Positions 7,288-13,954 of a DNA stretch of 17,199 nucleotides are shown in pieces. The notes under the pieces were generated by a model. That model searched no databases, was not told where the DNA came from, and was given only the letters and a program-made list of their open reading frames with translations. Position 1 is the first letter of the stretch. Every line of letters starts with the position of its first letter. The stretch is from an uncultured Treponema sp. GTDB lineage: Bacteria; Spirochaetota; Spirochaetia; Treponematales; Treponemataceae. The stretch covers positions 1 through 17,199 of the forward strand of contig CAMOEE010000026.1 of the NCBI GenBank assembly GCA_946611835.1, in the 5' to 3' direction. A program made the translations under genes and the position numbers.

Positions 7288-7310
7288 CACAGATTGCACA
7301 GATGTCACAG
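7288..7310. repeat. Three-unit 9-base repeat, (CACAGANNN)3
   Basis: CACAGATTG, CACAGATGT and CACAG lie in phase at 9-base spacing between the NFACT gene and metF. The same period and core occur at 13123-13149. I recall similar CACAGA/CACAGAG periodic repeats from intergenic regions of unrelated bacteria, but cannot check this here. Confidence 0.6.
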
Positions 7311-7369
7311 TGTCTCCCCTAGGAAGCCGGTCGCCCCCCCATGTGAGCTTTCCACCTCCGCAATGTCCC

Positions 7370-8908
7370 CTAATCTGTACTTATCCCTGACAAGATTTTC
7401 CGGATTTTTCCATCGTCCAGCTTTATGAACAAATTCTTCTCGTTTGTAGGCAAAACTGTTCCTTTAGGCGCATTTTTTGCCCGTCTCAAATGTTTTACCT
7501 GAGTGTAATACAAGTCTGCACTGCCGTTTTTCCGGGCCTTTGAGAAGTAGACTGCAAGATTCCCGGCCGCAAGCAGAATTTCCAGAGGAACGGTTTTTCC
7601 GGGGCGATTTTTGATAAAGACATAGCCTCCGTGATAGTCACGCACATGAAGCCACATGTCCGCTCCCTTGACCGTGTGGCGGAGCAAATCATCATTTTCG
7701 CTTGCGTCACGCCCAACGATAATCTGCCAGCCGTCGATAAAGAAATCAAGGCCAGGGTGTGCTTTCTTTTCCTGCTGCTTTGGTTTTTGTGTCTTACGAA
7801 GAACCTGTTCCAGCTTAATCGGGTTCTTTTCGGCCACGATTTCCTTGTACTGCTTTTCAAGAGTGGCGAGTTCCTTTTCGGCGGCTTCAATGTCGAAGTC
7901 GAGATTTTCTAAGCCGCTGGTCTGTTTTTTGTAGGTCTCGTAATAGTCGGCGGCATTTTCCTGGGCGGTTTTTTGGGGATCAATTTTTATGCTGATTTTT
8001 TTGCCCGTGTCATAGTCCTCACATTCCAAAAAAGAGGAGCTTCCGTCAATCTGGTAGCCGAAAGCAAGAATCAGGTCGCCCTGATGCTTGTATTGACCTG
8101 CATTTCGAAAAGTTTCCCGCTTTTCTTTAAGGCGGTCGAGGGCGGCGACTTGACGGCTTTTGTGGGATTGGTACCACTTTTCGGCCTGCTCCAAAAGACT
8201 TTCCAGGGAAGTTTGGGCGGCATTCTCTGAATAAAATAAATCAACTTTCTCGCTGTAAGTTGGATTTGGATAATCAGGATGTTTCTCTGCGTAGTCTGCG
8301 GCAATTTCTTCAAAGTCACGCACTGGAAATTTTTCGCTCAAAGCGGAAAGTTCTGCCTGACTCAGTTTTTTTTCTTCCGGCAAGACGAGCTTTTCACCGG
8401 TCTTTTCGCCTTTGCCCGGTCTTCTGTAAAATGAGTCCAAAATCATATCATCTTTGTCGCACAAGAAAATATTTCCTGCGTTGGACCACAATCTTATGTA
8501 AAGGGAGAAAAATTCGTCTTCACCCTCGTCCTGAATGGATTTTGCTTTTTTTGCGGCGTGTTCTTGGGCTTGTGGCATTACATAAATTGCCCCGGCCTTT
8601 TCAAGCTCCAGTTTGATGACCCGCTCTTTTCCCAGCTGACTGCAAGAAAGAATCCTCGCGCCTTTGATTTTTGATTTGAGCATTTCCTGAAAGCGCAGGG
8701 GCTTTTCGTTTTTGGTGATTTTTCGCCTTGTCTCACAGATTCGGCAGGCTCCGCCTTCAAGAGAGATAAAAAGCGTTTTTGGCTTGCCCGGCTTGTATGT
8801 GTAGATTGCAATGGAATTGTAATTGGGTTGAACGACTTCCTGAACAAATCCGCCGGACAAATCGAGTTCTGAGAGAATCAAATCTATTTCGTTACAGTTA
8901 AGCGACAT
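7370..8908 (-). CDS. NFACT family protein (RqcH-like; 'fibronectin-binding protein A' family)
   Basis: A 512-residue protein of the NFACT (NEMF/Rqc2/RqcH) family. The best-studied bacterial member, RqcH of Bacillus subtilis, binds obstructed 50S subunits and recruits alanyl-tRNA to tag stalled chains; older annotations call the family fibronectin-binding. Visible parts: a diverged NFACT-N domain (1 to about 180); a long charged helical region likely forming the coiled coil (about 235-375); and the NFACT-R domain (about 385-505) with VGRDASENDDLLRHTVKGAD, WLHVRDYHGGYV (419-430), YYTQVKHLRRAKNAPKG and TNEKNLFI. It is somewhat shorter than RqcH (about 570 residues). The region I align with the essential Asp-Arg pair of RqcH reads Glu-Arg (95-96), so the alanine-tailing role is not assured. 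A ribosome-binding site (CAGGA) precedes the start. It is divergent from the gene at 8961 with a 52-base gap. Confidence 0.88.
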   Translation of the reverse strand: MSLNCNEIDLILSELDLSGGFVQEVVQPNYNSIAIYTYKPGKPKTLFISLEGGACRICETRRKITKNEKPLRFQEMLKSKIKGARILSCSQLGKERVIKLELEKAGAIYVMPQAQEHAAKKAKSIQDEGEDEFFSLYIRLWSNAGNIFLCDKDDMILDSFYRRPGKGEKTGEKLVLPEEKKLSQAELSALSEKFPVRDFEEIAADYAEKHPDYPNPTYSEKVDLFYSENAAQTSLESLLEQAEKWYQSHKSRQVAALDRLKEKRETFRNAGQYKHQGDLILAFGYQIDGSSSFLECEDYDTGKKISIKIDPQKTAQENAADYYETYKKQTSGLENLDFDIEAAEKELATLEKQYKEIVAEKNPIKLEQVLRKTQKPKQQEKKAHPGLDFFIDGWQIIVGRDASENDDLLRHTVKGADMWLHVRDYHGGYVFIKNRPGKTVPLEILLAAGNLAVYFSKARKNGSADLYYTQVKHLRRAKNAPKGTVLPTNEKNLFIKLDDGKIRKILSGISTD

Positions 8909-8937
8909 TTTTAATCCTGTTTTACTTGCAAATCTTC

Positions 8938-8943
8938 TATAAT
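8938..8943 (+). promoter_or_regulatory. -10 element for the 8961 gene
   Basis: TATAAT lies 17 bases before ATG 8961, giving a predicted leader of only about 11 bases. No good -35 hexamer is seen at standard spacing, and no ribosome-binding sequence lies in the leader. Confidence 0.4.
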
Positions 8944-8960
8944 AATACTACATTTTCTCC

Positions 8961-9614
8961 ATGAAGAAAATAATTTTTGCCTTTTTGATTTTTGTCAGCC
9001 TTTTTTCTGCAAACGCAATGACTGATTTTTCAAATCACACTTTCTGTCTTGGGCTTTCTTTTCCCTATATGCGCCACAATTACAAAACTGATGATATGGA
9101 TACAGTAACTCTCAACGGAATCGGCTTAAACCTGAATTATCGCAATATGCGAGACACCATGAAAATCGGTCTTTTTCTGGATGCTGACATTTTTATGCCT
9201 TTCTCAAAGACAGTTGCACTTGATGAAAATACGATGGTGACATCAAAATTCTCTGACTATGACTTTTTCTTTGGAATTGATGCCCTTGCCGGCATTTACA
9301 CAGTGCTTTTTCGTGACGGCACATTTAATCTTCCGGTTGGGGCAGGCTTTCATCTTGAAGGATTTATGAGCAAACAAAAATATGATGATTTAACCGTTAA
9401 GGAATCTGTTTACACGCTGGGAATTGCTGCCTGGATGAATGTCGAGATAAATCTTTCAAAGAGAATGGGCGTGTATTTTGGCTCAAAATTCATTTATGAT
9501 TTTTACTACAAGCTGAATAATAAAGCCAGGGTCACAGAAGCAAAAGACGGCTACGGTATTTGTTTTTCTGTAATCCCGGCTGTAGGCCTTCTCTGGCGAT
9601 TTGGAGAACAGTGA
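8961..9614 (+). CDS. Secreted protein, probable outer-membrane beta-barrel
   Basis: A 217-residue protein I do not recognise by name. Residues 1-19 form a clean cleavable signal peptide (basic MKK, a hydrophobic core, then ANA before MTDF). The rest has alternating hydrophobic and polar strands rich in aromatic and glycine residues (GIGLNLNYRN, DFFFGIDALAGIYT, GVYFGSKFIYDFYY, VIPAVGLLWRF), the pattern of a small outer-membrane barrel of about eight strands, and it ends near an aromatic residue as such proteins often do. Only the first ATG preserves the signal peptide, although no ribosome-binding sequence precedes it (the bases before it are TTTTCTCC). It is divergent from the NFACT gene and ends five bases from the convergent sugar kinase stop. 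The barrel assignment is inference from composition; the ligand or role is unknown. Confidence 0.75.
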   Translation: MKKIIFAFLIFVSLFSANAMTDFSNHTFCLGLSFPYMRHNYKTDDMDTVTLNGIGLNLNYRNMRDTMKIGLFLDADIFMPFSKTVALDENTMVTSKFSDYDFFFGIDALAGIYTVLFRDGTFNLPVGAGFHLEGFMSKQKYDDLTVKESVYTLGIAAWMNVEINLSKRMGVYFGSKFIYDFYYKLNNKARVTEAKDGYGICFSVIPAVGLLWRFGEQ

Positions 9615-9619
9615 TTGCC

Positions 9620-10540
9620 TTATTTTGACTGAACTTTGACAGAGCCCGGAACGATAGTCTGTGCGTTGAGTGCGGCACATCTTGTTCCTTCTTTGAGTGC
9701 TGTCTCAATGTTCTTGTTTTTGAGATAGTCGTTCAGGAATCCGGCTGAGAAAGCGTCACCACATGCAGTTGCATTGAGAACTTCGATTTTCTCTGAGGCA
9801 CAACGATAGACTTTGCCATTTTCGGCGGCGATTGTGTCCTTTGCACCACGAGTAACTACGATGATGTTATGCAATTCTTTGCTTTTGGCGGCGATAGCGT
9901 CTTCAAGCTCTTTTTCGTTTTTTACGCCTTTGATAAATGTTTCACAGAATTCGTTTTCGTTGATTTTGATGATGTCAGGAACGCAAGTCTCGATTGTGTC
10001 GAGCAAATCCTTACCACGGAAATCTGCAAGGATAATCTTGCCCGCTTTTTGAGCAACTTCGCAGATTCGTGAGCAGATATTAGCTGACCAGGTTGTAGGC
10101 CGGCTGCCTGCAAACAAGAGAGCATCGCAGGTTGACATATATTCATGAACGGCTTCGATAAAAGCAAGTTCTGCCTCGGCACCAGCAATGTGAGCCGGAG
10201 CCGATGTTTCGTCTGGAATTACTTCGGTTGTTGTAGATTTTTTTGTATCGAGGATTGTCCAGCATTCACGGGTGTTTCCCTCGATATAAATCGGATGAAC
10301 ATATAAATCATTGTCACGAGAAGCGAGGACAAGAAAATGATCCGCATTGGCATTTCCGACCGGACAAAGTGCTGTTGAGCAGCCTGGTTCAAGCTGATTC
10401 AAAACTCTGGCCGCATTGAGGGCCTTGCCGCTTGCGTCTTCACGCCAGGTTTGAGTTCGGTTTACTTCTCCAACTGAAAAAGATTCAAACTGAACTGTCC
10501 GTTGAATTGTCGCGCTCAGACAAACACAAAGAATTCTCAT
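9620..10540 (-). CDS. PfkB-family carbohydrate kinase (1-phosphofructokinase-like)
   Basis: A 306-residue ribokinase/PfkB-fold kinase that should phosphorylate a sugar or sugar phosphate with ATP. The overall pattern is closest to the 1-phosphofructokinase/tagatose-6-phosphate kinase branch: an N-terminal strand with GEVNRT (24-29), the GK-x-x-N-A-A-R-V-L stretch (39-47, usually GKGxNVARVL), RECWTILD (91-98), TEV (105-107) and IKINENEF (191-198). The signature containing the catalytic Asp reads ATACGDAFSAG (257-267), so Asp262 is kept but the anion-hole motif is ACGD instead of the usual GAGD. The substrate cannot be named. No transporter or PTS gene is adjacent. A promoter-like TTGTAA-N17-TAATAT ends seven bases before the ATG and no ribosome-binding sequence is seen, so the transcript may be leaderless. 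The 3' end is nearly in contact with the convergent gene. Confidence 0.85.
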   Translation of the reverse strand: MRILCVCLSATIQRTVQFESFSVGEVNRTQTWREDASGKALNAARVLNQLEPGCSTALCPVGNANADHFLVLASRDNDLYVHPIYIEGNTRECWTILDTKKSTTTEVIPDETSAPAHIAGAEAELAFIEAVHEYMSTCDALLFAGSRPTTWSANICSRICEVAQKAGKIILADFRGKDLLDTIETCVPDIIKINENEFCETFIKGVKNEKELEDAIAAKSKELHNIIVVTRGAKDTIAAENGKVYRCASEKIEVLNATACGDAFSAGFLNDYLKNKNIETALKEGTRCAALNAQTIVPGSVKVQSK

Positions 10541-10547
10541 AATGTAA

Positions 10548-10576
10548 ATATTACAGGATTTTTAATAAGATTACAA
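10548..10576 (-). promoter_or_regulatory. Promoter of the PfkB-family kinase
   Basis: On the minus strand TTGTAA (10576-10571) and TAATAT (10553-10548) are 17 bases apart. The -10 element ends seven bases before the ATG, so the predicted start lies at or next to the initiation codon. Confidence 0.45.
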
Positions 10577-10617
10577 GGAAGCAAAAATCCCTAGTTTGTC
10601 GTAAAAAGTGCCGGCTT

Positions 10618-11040
10618 TTACCCCAAAATCTTGTATAAAATCGTGTAGAGAGTTTTTGACTCTTCAGGGCTGAGACTGAGGCACTTTCCGACTGCTTCGG
10701 GTATGCTGAGAGCCTTTTCGCGAAGTTCCTCACCTTTTTGGGTGATGGCGATTGTTACGACCCGTTCGTCATTTTTGTCTCTTGAACGGGTGAGCAGGCC
10801 TTTTTCTTCCATTGATTTTAGAAGGGGCGAAAGGGTGCCTGTGTCAAGGTAAAGTGACTTTCCAAGCTCGCCAACAGTGAGTGATTTTTTGTCCCACATA
10901 ACCATCATAACGATGTACTGGGTGTAAGTGAGCTCGATTTTTTTGAGCAGAGGCGTGTATTTTCGCAAAATTTCACGGCTTGCCGCATAAAGAGGGAAAC
11001 AAAGCTGGTTTTCAAGTTTTAAGCAATCGAATTTTTCCAT
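10618..11040 (-). CDS. ohrR: MarR-family regulator of the OhrR type (organic hydroperoxide sensor)
   Basis: A 140-residue winged-helix repressor. The N-terminal stretch NQLCFPLYAASRE matches the OhrR signature around the peroxide-sensing cysteine: Cys14 corresponds to Cys15 of Bacillus subtilis OhrR, and Tyr28 and Tyr39 match the two tyrosines (29 and 40) that contact it. The DNA-binding region is LTVGELGKSLYLDTGTLSPL (54-73), followed by the wing RSRDKNDERVVTIAIT. No second cysteine is seen near the C-terminus, so it looks like the one-cysteine type. It begins three bases after the stop of the metal-exporter gene (TAA-AAA-ATG) with only a weak ribosome-binding sequence, suggesting translational coupling within the trxB-like/CDF/ohrR operon. 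OhrR usually represses an adjacent ohr peroxidase gene; none is visible, so its targets are probably this operon, the peroxidase at 13210, or genes elsewhere. Confidence 0.85.
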   Translation of the reverse strand: MEKFDCLKLENQLCFPLYAASREILRKYTPLLKKIELTYTQYIVMMVMWDKKSLTVGELGKSLYLDTGTLSPLLKSMEEKGLLTRSRDKNDERVVTIAITQKGEELREKALSIPEAVGKCLSLSPEESKTLYTILYKILG

Positions 11041-11043
11041 TTT

Positions 11044-12159
11044 TTAGTCCGAAATATCAAAGTCAAATTGTACCTGAATATTGTATTCAGGGAAAGCCTC
11101 TTTTACATCGCCGACGACATGCTCGTAGATTGCCTTCATGTTTGGCGAATCGAATGAAACTACCAGATCAAAACGCATGATTTTTTCTTCTTCATCGACA
11201 AAAAAACCGTGCATCTGCAAAATATCTTTGTGCTCGTGAACGATTTTTGAAACCTTTGAGCGTATTTCTGAGGCAGTATTCTGCTTTGTGTTTACGCTGT
11301 AGATGCCAACTGCCGTCATGCTTATATTGTGCTTTTCAAAAACTGCTCTGGTGATTTTTCGTGTGACTGTATCGATTTTGTCGGCAGTCCATGTATCGGG
11401 AATTTCGATATGAATTGATCCCAGATGCTTGTCTGGCCCGTAGTTGTTGAGGACCAAATCGTAAGCGCCTTGAATTTCCGGGTCGATTGATGTTACGGTC
11501 TTTTTGATTGCATGAGCCATTTTTCCGTCTATTCGTTCTCCCAGAATTTTGCTCAAGGTTTCCTGCAGGGTTTCTGCGCCTGTCTTTAAGATTGCAAAAG
11601 AAATCAGAACGCCGAGATATGCTTCGAGGGAAAGGTGGAAAAGCAGGAAAATTGCTGCCGCAAGGAGAGTAGATACAGAGATTATTGAATCCATGAGAGC
11701 ATCTTTTCCGCTTGCTACGAGAGAATCAGAATTGACTTTTATGCCGGTTCGTTTTACGAAAAGCCCAAGAAGGACTTTAACGATTACGGCGCTGCCTACG
11801 ATAATGAGTGACAAAGGTGTGTAATCGGGAATACTTGGTTGAATAATCTTTTTGACAGATTCGATAAGGGCCGTAAGACCGGCGTAGATGATGATTATTG
11901 CGATTACAAGCGCTGAAAGATATTCTGCCCGCCCGTGACCAAAGGGATGCTTTTTGTCAGCGGGCCTTCCTGCAAGTTTTGTACCGATAATCGTGATGAC
12001 AGAAGAAAGAGCGTCCGTGAGATTGTTAACCGCATCCAGGACGATTGCGATTGAGTGGGAGAGTAATCCCACGAGCGCTTTAAAGCCTGACAAAGCGATG
12101 TTTGCTATTATTCCGAGGATACTTGTGCGAACAATAATTTTTTCGCGATTTTCCTGCAT
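11044..12159 (-). CDS. Cation diffusion facilitator, probable Mn2+ exporter
   Basis: A 371-residue inner-membrane metal/proton antiporter. Six membrane helices occupy about residues 10-205, followed by a cytoplasmic dimerisation domain. Site A can be read directly: DAVNNLTD in helix 2 gives Asn45-x3-Asp49, and KDALMD in helix 5 gives Asp153-x3-Asp157. This N-D-D-D set is the one described for bacterial manganese exporters such as MntE, whereas zinc/iron exporters such as YiiP have D-D-H-D; Mn2+ specificity is therefore inferred. HPFGHGRAEY (71-80) carries the conserved His71/His75 pair. The protein is about 70 residues longer than typical CDFs because a second ferredoxin-like segment (about 300-371) follows the first. 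It starts 18 bases after the trxB-like stop with a strong GGAGG site, and ohrR follows after three bases. The context suggests manganese homeostasis tied to peroxide stress. Confidence 0.88.
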   Translation of the reverse strand: MQENREKIIVRTSILGIIANIALSGFKALVGLLSHSIAIVLDAVNNLTDALSSVITIIGTKLAGRPADKKHPFGHGRAEYLSALVIAIIIIYAGLTALIESVKKIIQPSIPDYTPLSLIIVGSAVIVKVLLGLFVKRTGIKVNSDSLVASGKDALMDSIISVSTLLAAAIFLLFHLSLEAYLGVLISFAILKTGAETLQETLSKILGERIDGKMAHAIKKTVTSIDPEIQGAYDLVLNNYGPDKHLGSIHIEIPDTWTADKIDTVTRKITRAVFEKHNISMTAVGIYSVNTKQNTASEIRSKVSKIVHEHKDILQMHGFFVDEEEKIMRFDLVVSFDSPNMKAIYEHVVGDVKEAFPEYNIQVQFDFDISD

Positions 12160-12177
12160 AAAAGCCTCCGCTGACTA

Positions 12178-13101
12178 TTATGCCTCTTTTTTAAGATTTC
12201 GGATATAGTCTACAGCACTTAAACCTGCAACTCCGCCTTCATAAACGGCCTTGCAAACCTGCAAAAGACCGCCGTTTGCGTTTCCACAGCTGAAGATTCC
12301 AGGGGCGTTTGTGGCCATTTTTTCGTTTGCAGCAATTGAGTCTCCATTGAGCATGAGACCAAGCTTTTTGGCAAAGTCTGCAGCCCCTGCAGAGCCAAGT
12401 GCTACAAATACGCCGTCGAGTGAGAGAGTTTCGCCGTCAGCAAAAGTTACGCCGCCGACTTTTGTATTTTCTGCGTTTGGAATGACTTTTGTGACTTTAC
12501 GGCTATCGATTTTGATTTTTTCGGATATTGACGAGTCAGCTTCTACAGCCGCTTTGACTTCAGCATCGTCCTTTCCGTCAGTGAGAATCGTGACGCTTTC
12601 TGCTATGTGAGCCAGATGGCTTGCCTCGGCTACGGCAAAAGTTCCATTACCGATTACGGCCACATTCTTTTTGCGGTAGAAGAATCCGTCACAAACCGCA
12701 CAGTAAGAAACGCCCTTTCCCTCAAAATCAATGATTCCCTCGATTGCAGGACGGAGCTTTTTATTCCCTGTTGCAAGGATTATTGCCGGGGCAGAATATT
12801 CATTTTCGCCGGCCTTTACGGAATATTGCGTTTTGGGTGGGGGAGCGAGCATTTCAATGTGGGTGACTTCTGCCTCAATCACATCGATTCCGAGATTTTT
12901 TGCCTGGGCTATACCGGCGGCATACAAATCCGGGCCTGTGATTCCTTCTGGAAAGCCGTAGTAGTTGTCGATTTTGTGAGCCTTATCCAGCTGGCTTTCT
13001 CCTGAGTAGATGACGGCTACATTGAGATTTGCCCGCTTTGCGTAAAGTGAGGCAGAAATCCCTGCCGGTCCTGCGCCGATTATAATTAAGTCGTATGTCA
13101 T
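12178..13101 (-). CDS. trxB: Thioredoxin reductase-like flavoprotein (divergent)
   Basis: A 307-residue FAD-dependent disulfide reductase of the low-molecular-weight thioredoxin reductase family. Present: the N-terminal FAD motif GAGPAG (9-14), ILATGNKK (108-115), the redox-active CAVC (134-137) in VSYCAVCDGFF, and a second dinucleotide fold VIGNGTFAVAEA (149-160). Two expected features are missing. The HRRxxxR motif that recognises the NADPH 2'-phosphate is absent (the region reads ILTDGKDDAEVKA), and the C-terminal FAD-contact motif, usually AAGD, reads SCGNANGGLLQ (271-281). The electron donor may therefore be NADH or ferredoxin, and the natural partner may not be the standard thioredoxin. 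It is the first gene of the operon with the CDF exporter and ohrR, with an AAAGGAG site before the start. The peroxidase gene upstream could be a downstream user of its electrons. Confidence 0.82.
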   Translation of the reverse strand: MTYDLIIIGAGPAGISASLYAKRANLNVAVIYSGESQLDKAHKIDNYYGFPEGITGPDLYAAGIAQAKNLGIDVIEAEVTHIEMLAPPPKTQYSVKAGENEYSAPAIILATGNKKLRPAIEGIIDFEGKGVSYCAVCDGFFYRKKNVAVIGNGTFAVAEASHLAHIAESVTILTDGKDDAEVKAAVEADSSISEKIKIDSRKVTKVIPNAENTKVGGVTFADGETLSLDGVFVALGSAGAADFAKKLGLMLNGDSIAANEKMATNAPGIFSCGNANGGLLQVCKAVYEGGVAGLSAVDYIRNLKKEA

Positions 13102-13117
13102 AAACTTGCTCCTTTAG

Positions 13118-13194
13118 CCTCTCACAGAGTACACAGAGGTCACAGAGAAAATCTTTTATAAAAATATCTCTGTGTTCTCTAAAGCTCCGTGAGG
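13118..13194. repeat. Inverted repeat with internal (CACAGAGNN)3 units
   Basis: The gap between the peroxidase and the trxB-like gene is filled by a 77-base imperfect inverted repeat. Outer arms CCTCTCACAGAG (13118-13129) and CTCCGTGAGG (13185-13194) pair with one two-base bulge, and CACAGAGA pairs perfectly with TCTCTGTG inside, around an AT-rich loop. The left arm contains three in-phase 9-base units (CACAGAGTA, CACAGAGGT, CACAGAGAA). There is no T-run to make it a simple terminator, and the downstream ribosome-binding site is outside it. It may be a mobile repeat, or may modulate read-through between the two genes. Confidence 0.7.
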
Positions 13195-13209
13195 AATTTT
13201 CTAATTATT

Positions 13210-13749
13210 CTACAACAGCTTCTCGATTTTCTCATCAATTTTCTTTGGCTCTACTGTCGATTCAAAGCGCTCGATAACATTTCCGTTTCGGTCAACAAGG
13301 AATTTTGTGAAATTCCACTTGATATTGGAATTCTTTTTGTAATTTTTGTCCATAAGGCAGGCGAAAAGACGCATGAAAAGTCCCTTGCAGCCTGTGAAAC
13401 CTGCGAAAGATTTCTGGCTCTTGAGGAATGTGTAGAGGGGGCTTTCATTCGCACCGTTGACTTCGATTTTTTTGAAGTTGTCGAAGCTTGTCTTGTATTT
13501 CAGCTGGCAGAATTCGTGAATTTCTTCGTCGTTGCCCGGTGCCTGATGACCAAACTGATCACATGGAAAGTCAAGAATTTCCAAACCTTTGTCGTGATAT
13601 TTCTGATAAAGCTCTTCCAAGCCCTTGTACTGAGGAGTAAAACCACAACCTGTAGCTGTATTAACAATCAAAAGAACTTTGCCTTTGAAATCTGCCATTG
13701 AAACTTCGTTTCCCTTTCTGTCCAAAACTTTGTAATCATAAATCGCCAT
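13210..13749 (-). CDS. Glutathione peroxidase family thiol peroxidase (two-cysteine type)
   Basis: A 179-residue thioredoxin-fold peroxidase reducing hydroperoxides. The start is placed at ATG 13749 and not at the in-frame ATG 13779, because AAGGAG lies six bases upstream of 13749. Catalytic residues are visible: Cys35 in NTATGCGFTP (cysteine where animal enzymes have selenocysteine), Gln69 in FPCDQFGHQAPG, and Trp145-Asn146 in IKWNFTKFLVDR. Cys81 in EFCQLKY matches the resolving cysteine of yeast Gpx3 (Cys36/Cys82), so thioredoxin is a more likely reductant than glutathione. An insert of about 25 residues (about 114-140) before IKWNFTKF resembles a variant I recall from other anaerobes. It has its own consensus promoter. 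The trxB-like gene lies 108 bases downstream on the same strand, separated by an inverted repeat. Confidence 0.93.
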   Translation of the reverse strand: MAIYDYKVLDRKGNEVSMADFKGKVLLIVNTATGCGFTPQYKGLEELYQKYHDKGLEILDFPCDQFGHQAPGNDEEIHEFCQLKYKTSFDNFKKIEVNGANESPLYTFLKSQKSFAGFTGCKGLFMRLFACLMDKNYKKNSNIKWNFTKFLVDRNGNVIERFESTVEPKKIDEKIEKLL

Positions 13750-13755
13750 AATTGT

Positions 13756-13761
13756 CTCCTT
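13756..13761 (-). promoter_or_regulatory. Ribosome-binding site that fixes the peroxidase start
   Basis: AAGGAG on the minus strand with a 6-base spacer to ATG 13749. The in-frame ATG ten codons upstream (13779) would have to be read through this site and lacks one of its own. Confidence 0.85.
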
Positions 13762-13794
13762 GCGGTGCTTCCGCCTCATTTATTATTTAATCAA

Positions 13795-13823
13795 ATTATA
13801 TTGTATCAAATATATATTGTCAA
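13795..13823 (-). promoter_or_regulatory. Consensus sigma70 promoter of the peroxidase gene
   Basis: On the minus strand TTGACA (13823-13818), exactly 17 bases, then TATAAT (13800-13795): both hexamers are perfect. The predicted start near 13788 gives a leader of about 38 bases. The spacer and flanks are AT-only apart from a few bases, and TTTGAT occurs both in the spacer and just after the -10 element, a possible repressor contact. Confidence 0.9.
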
Positions 13824-13833
13824 GTAAAATATA

Positions 13834-13872
13834 AAAAAATAAAAAAGGGGCGTTACGGGGAATTTCCCCGTA
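13834..13872 (-). terminator. Probable terminator of the chemoreceptor gene
   Basis: A palindrome of TACGGGGAA and TTCCCCGTA is followed after ACGCCCC by six Ts, an A and seven Ts on the minus strand. The seven bases between stem and T-run make it non-ideal; alternative pairing of the GGGG with the later CCCC would bring the stem next to the T-run. Confidence 0.5.
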
Positions 13873-13941
13873 GATGGGGGTGCGGCGCTACACTGGAAGC
13901 GAAGCTTCCTGCGTGCGACGCAGGGGGAAGGCTTTCCCCCT
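13847..13941 (-). repeat. Structured dispersed element after the chemoreceptor gene (copy 2)
   Basis: Read on the minus strand, directly after the chemoreceptor stop: an 8-bp hairpin AGGGGGAA/TTCCCCCT with a 4-base loop (13922-13941); a stem pairing TGCGTCGCAC with GCGCCGCACCCC, both arms identical to copy 1 at 659-686; an inner hairpin GGAAGC-TTC-GCTTCC that copy 1 lacks; then a palindrome TACGGGGAA/TTCCCCGTA (13854-13872). It ends in CCCC and a T-rich run (13846 downward) and may serve as the terminator of the upstream gene. Confidence 0.7.
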
Positions 13942-13954
13942 TGTTTGTATGAGT

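Noticed and set aside
7311..7369. Third copy of the 640-708 element in the NFACT/metF gap
   Set aside because: Only a short CCTAGGGGA-like match on the minus strand; the diagnostic TGCGTCGCAC and GCGCCGCACCCC arms are absent.
7495..8616. Several open frames on both strands overlapping the NFACT gene
   Set aside because: They lie inside a full-length recognisable gene, have no family motifs and show compositions expected of shadow frames.
10601..10621. GTAAAAAG-TGCCGG-CTTTTAC as the ohrR terminator
   Set aside because: Weak AT stem with a bulge that overlaps the stop codon; it has no convincing T-run beyond the stem.
13749..13779. Upstream ATG (13779) as the peroxidase start
   Set aside because: The extra ten residues are basic and not part of the family, and AAGGAG lies correctly spaced before ATG 13749.
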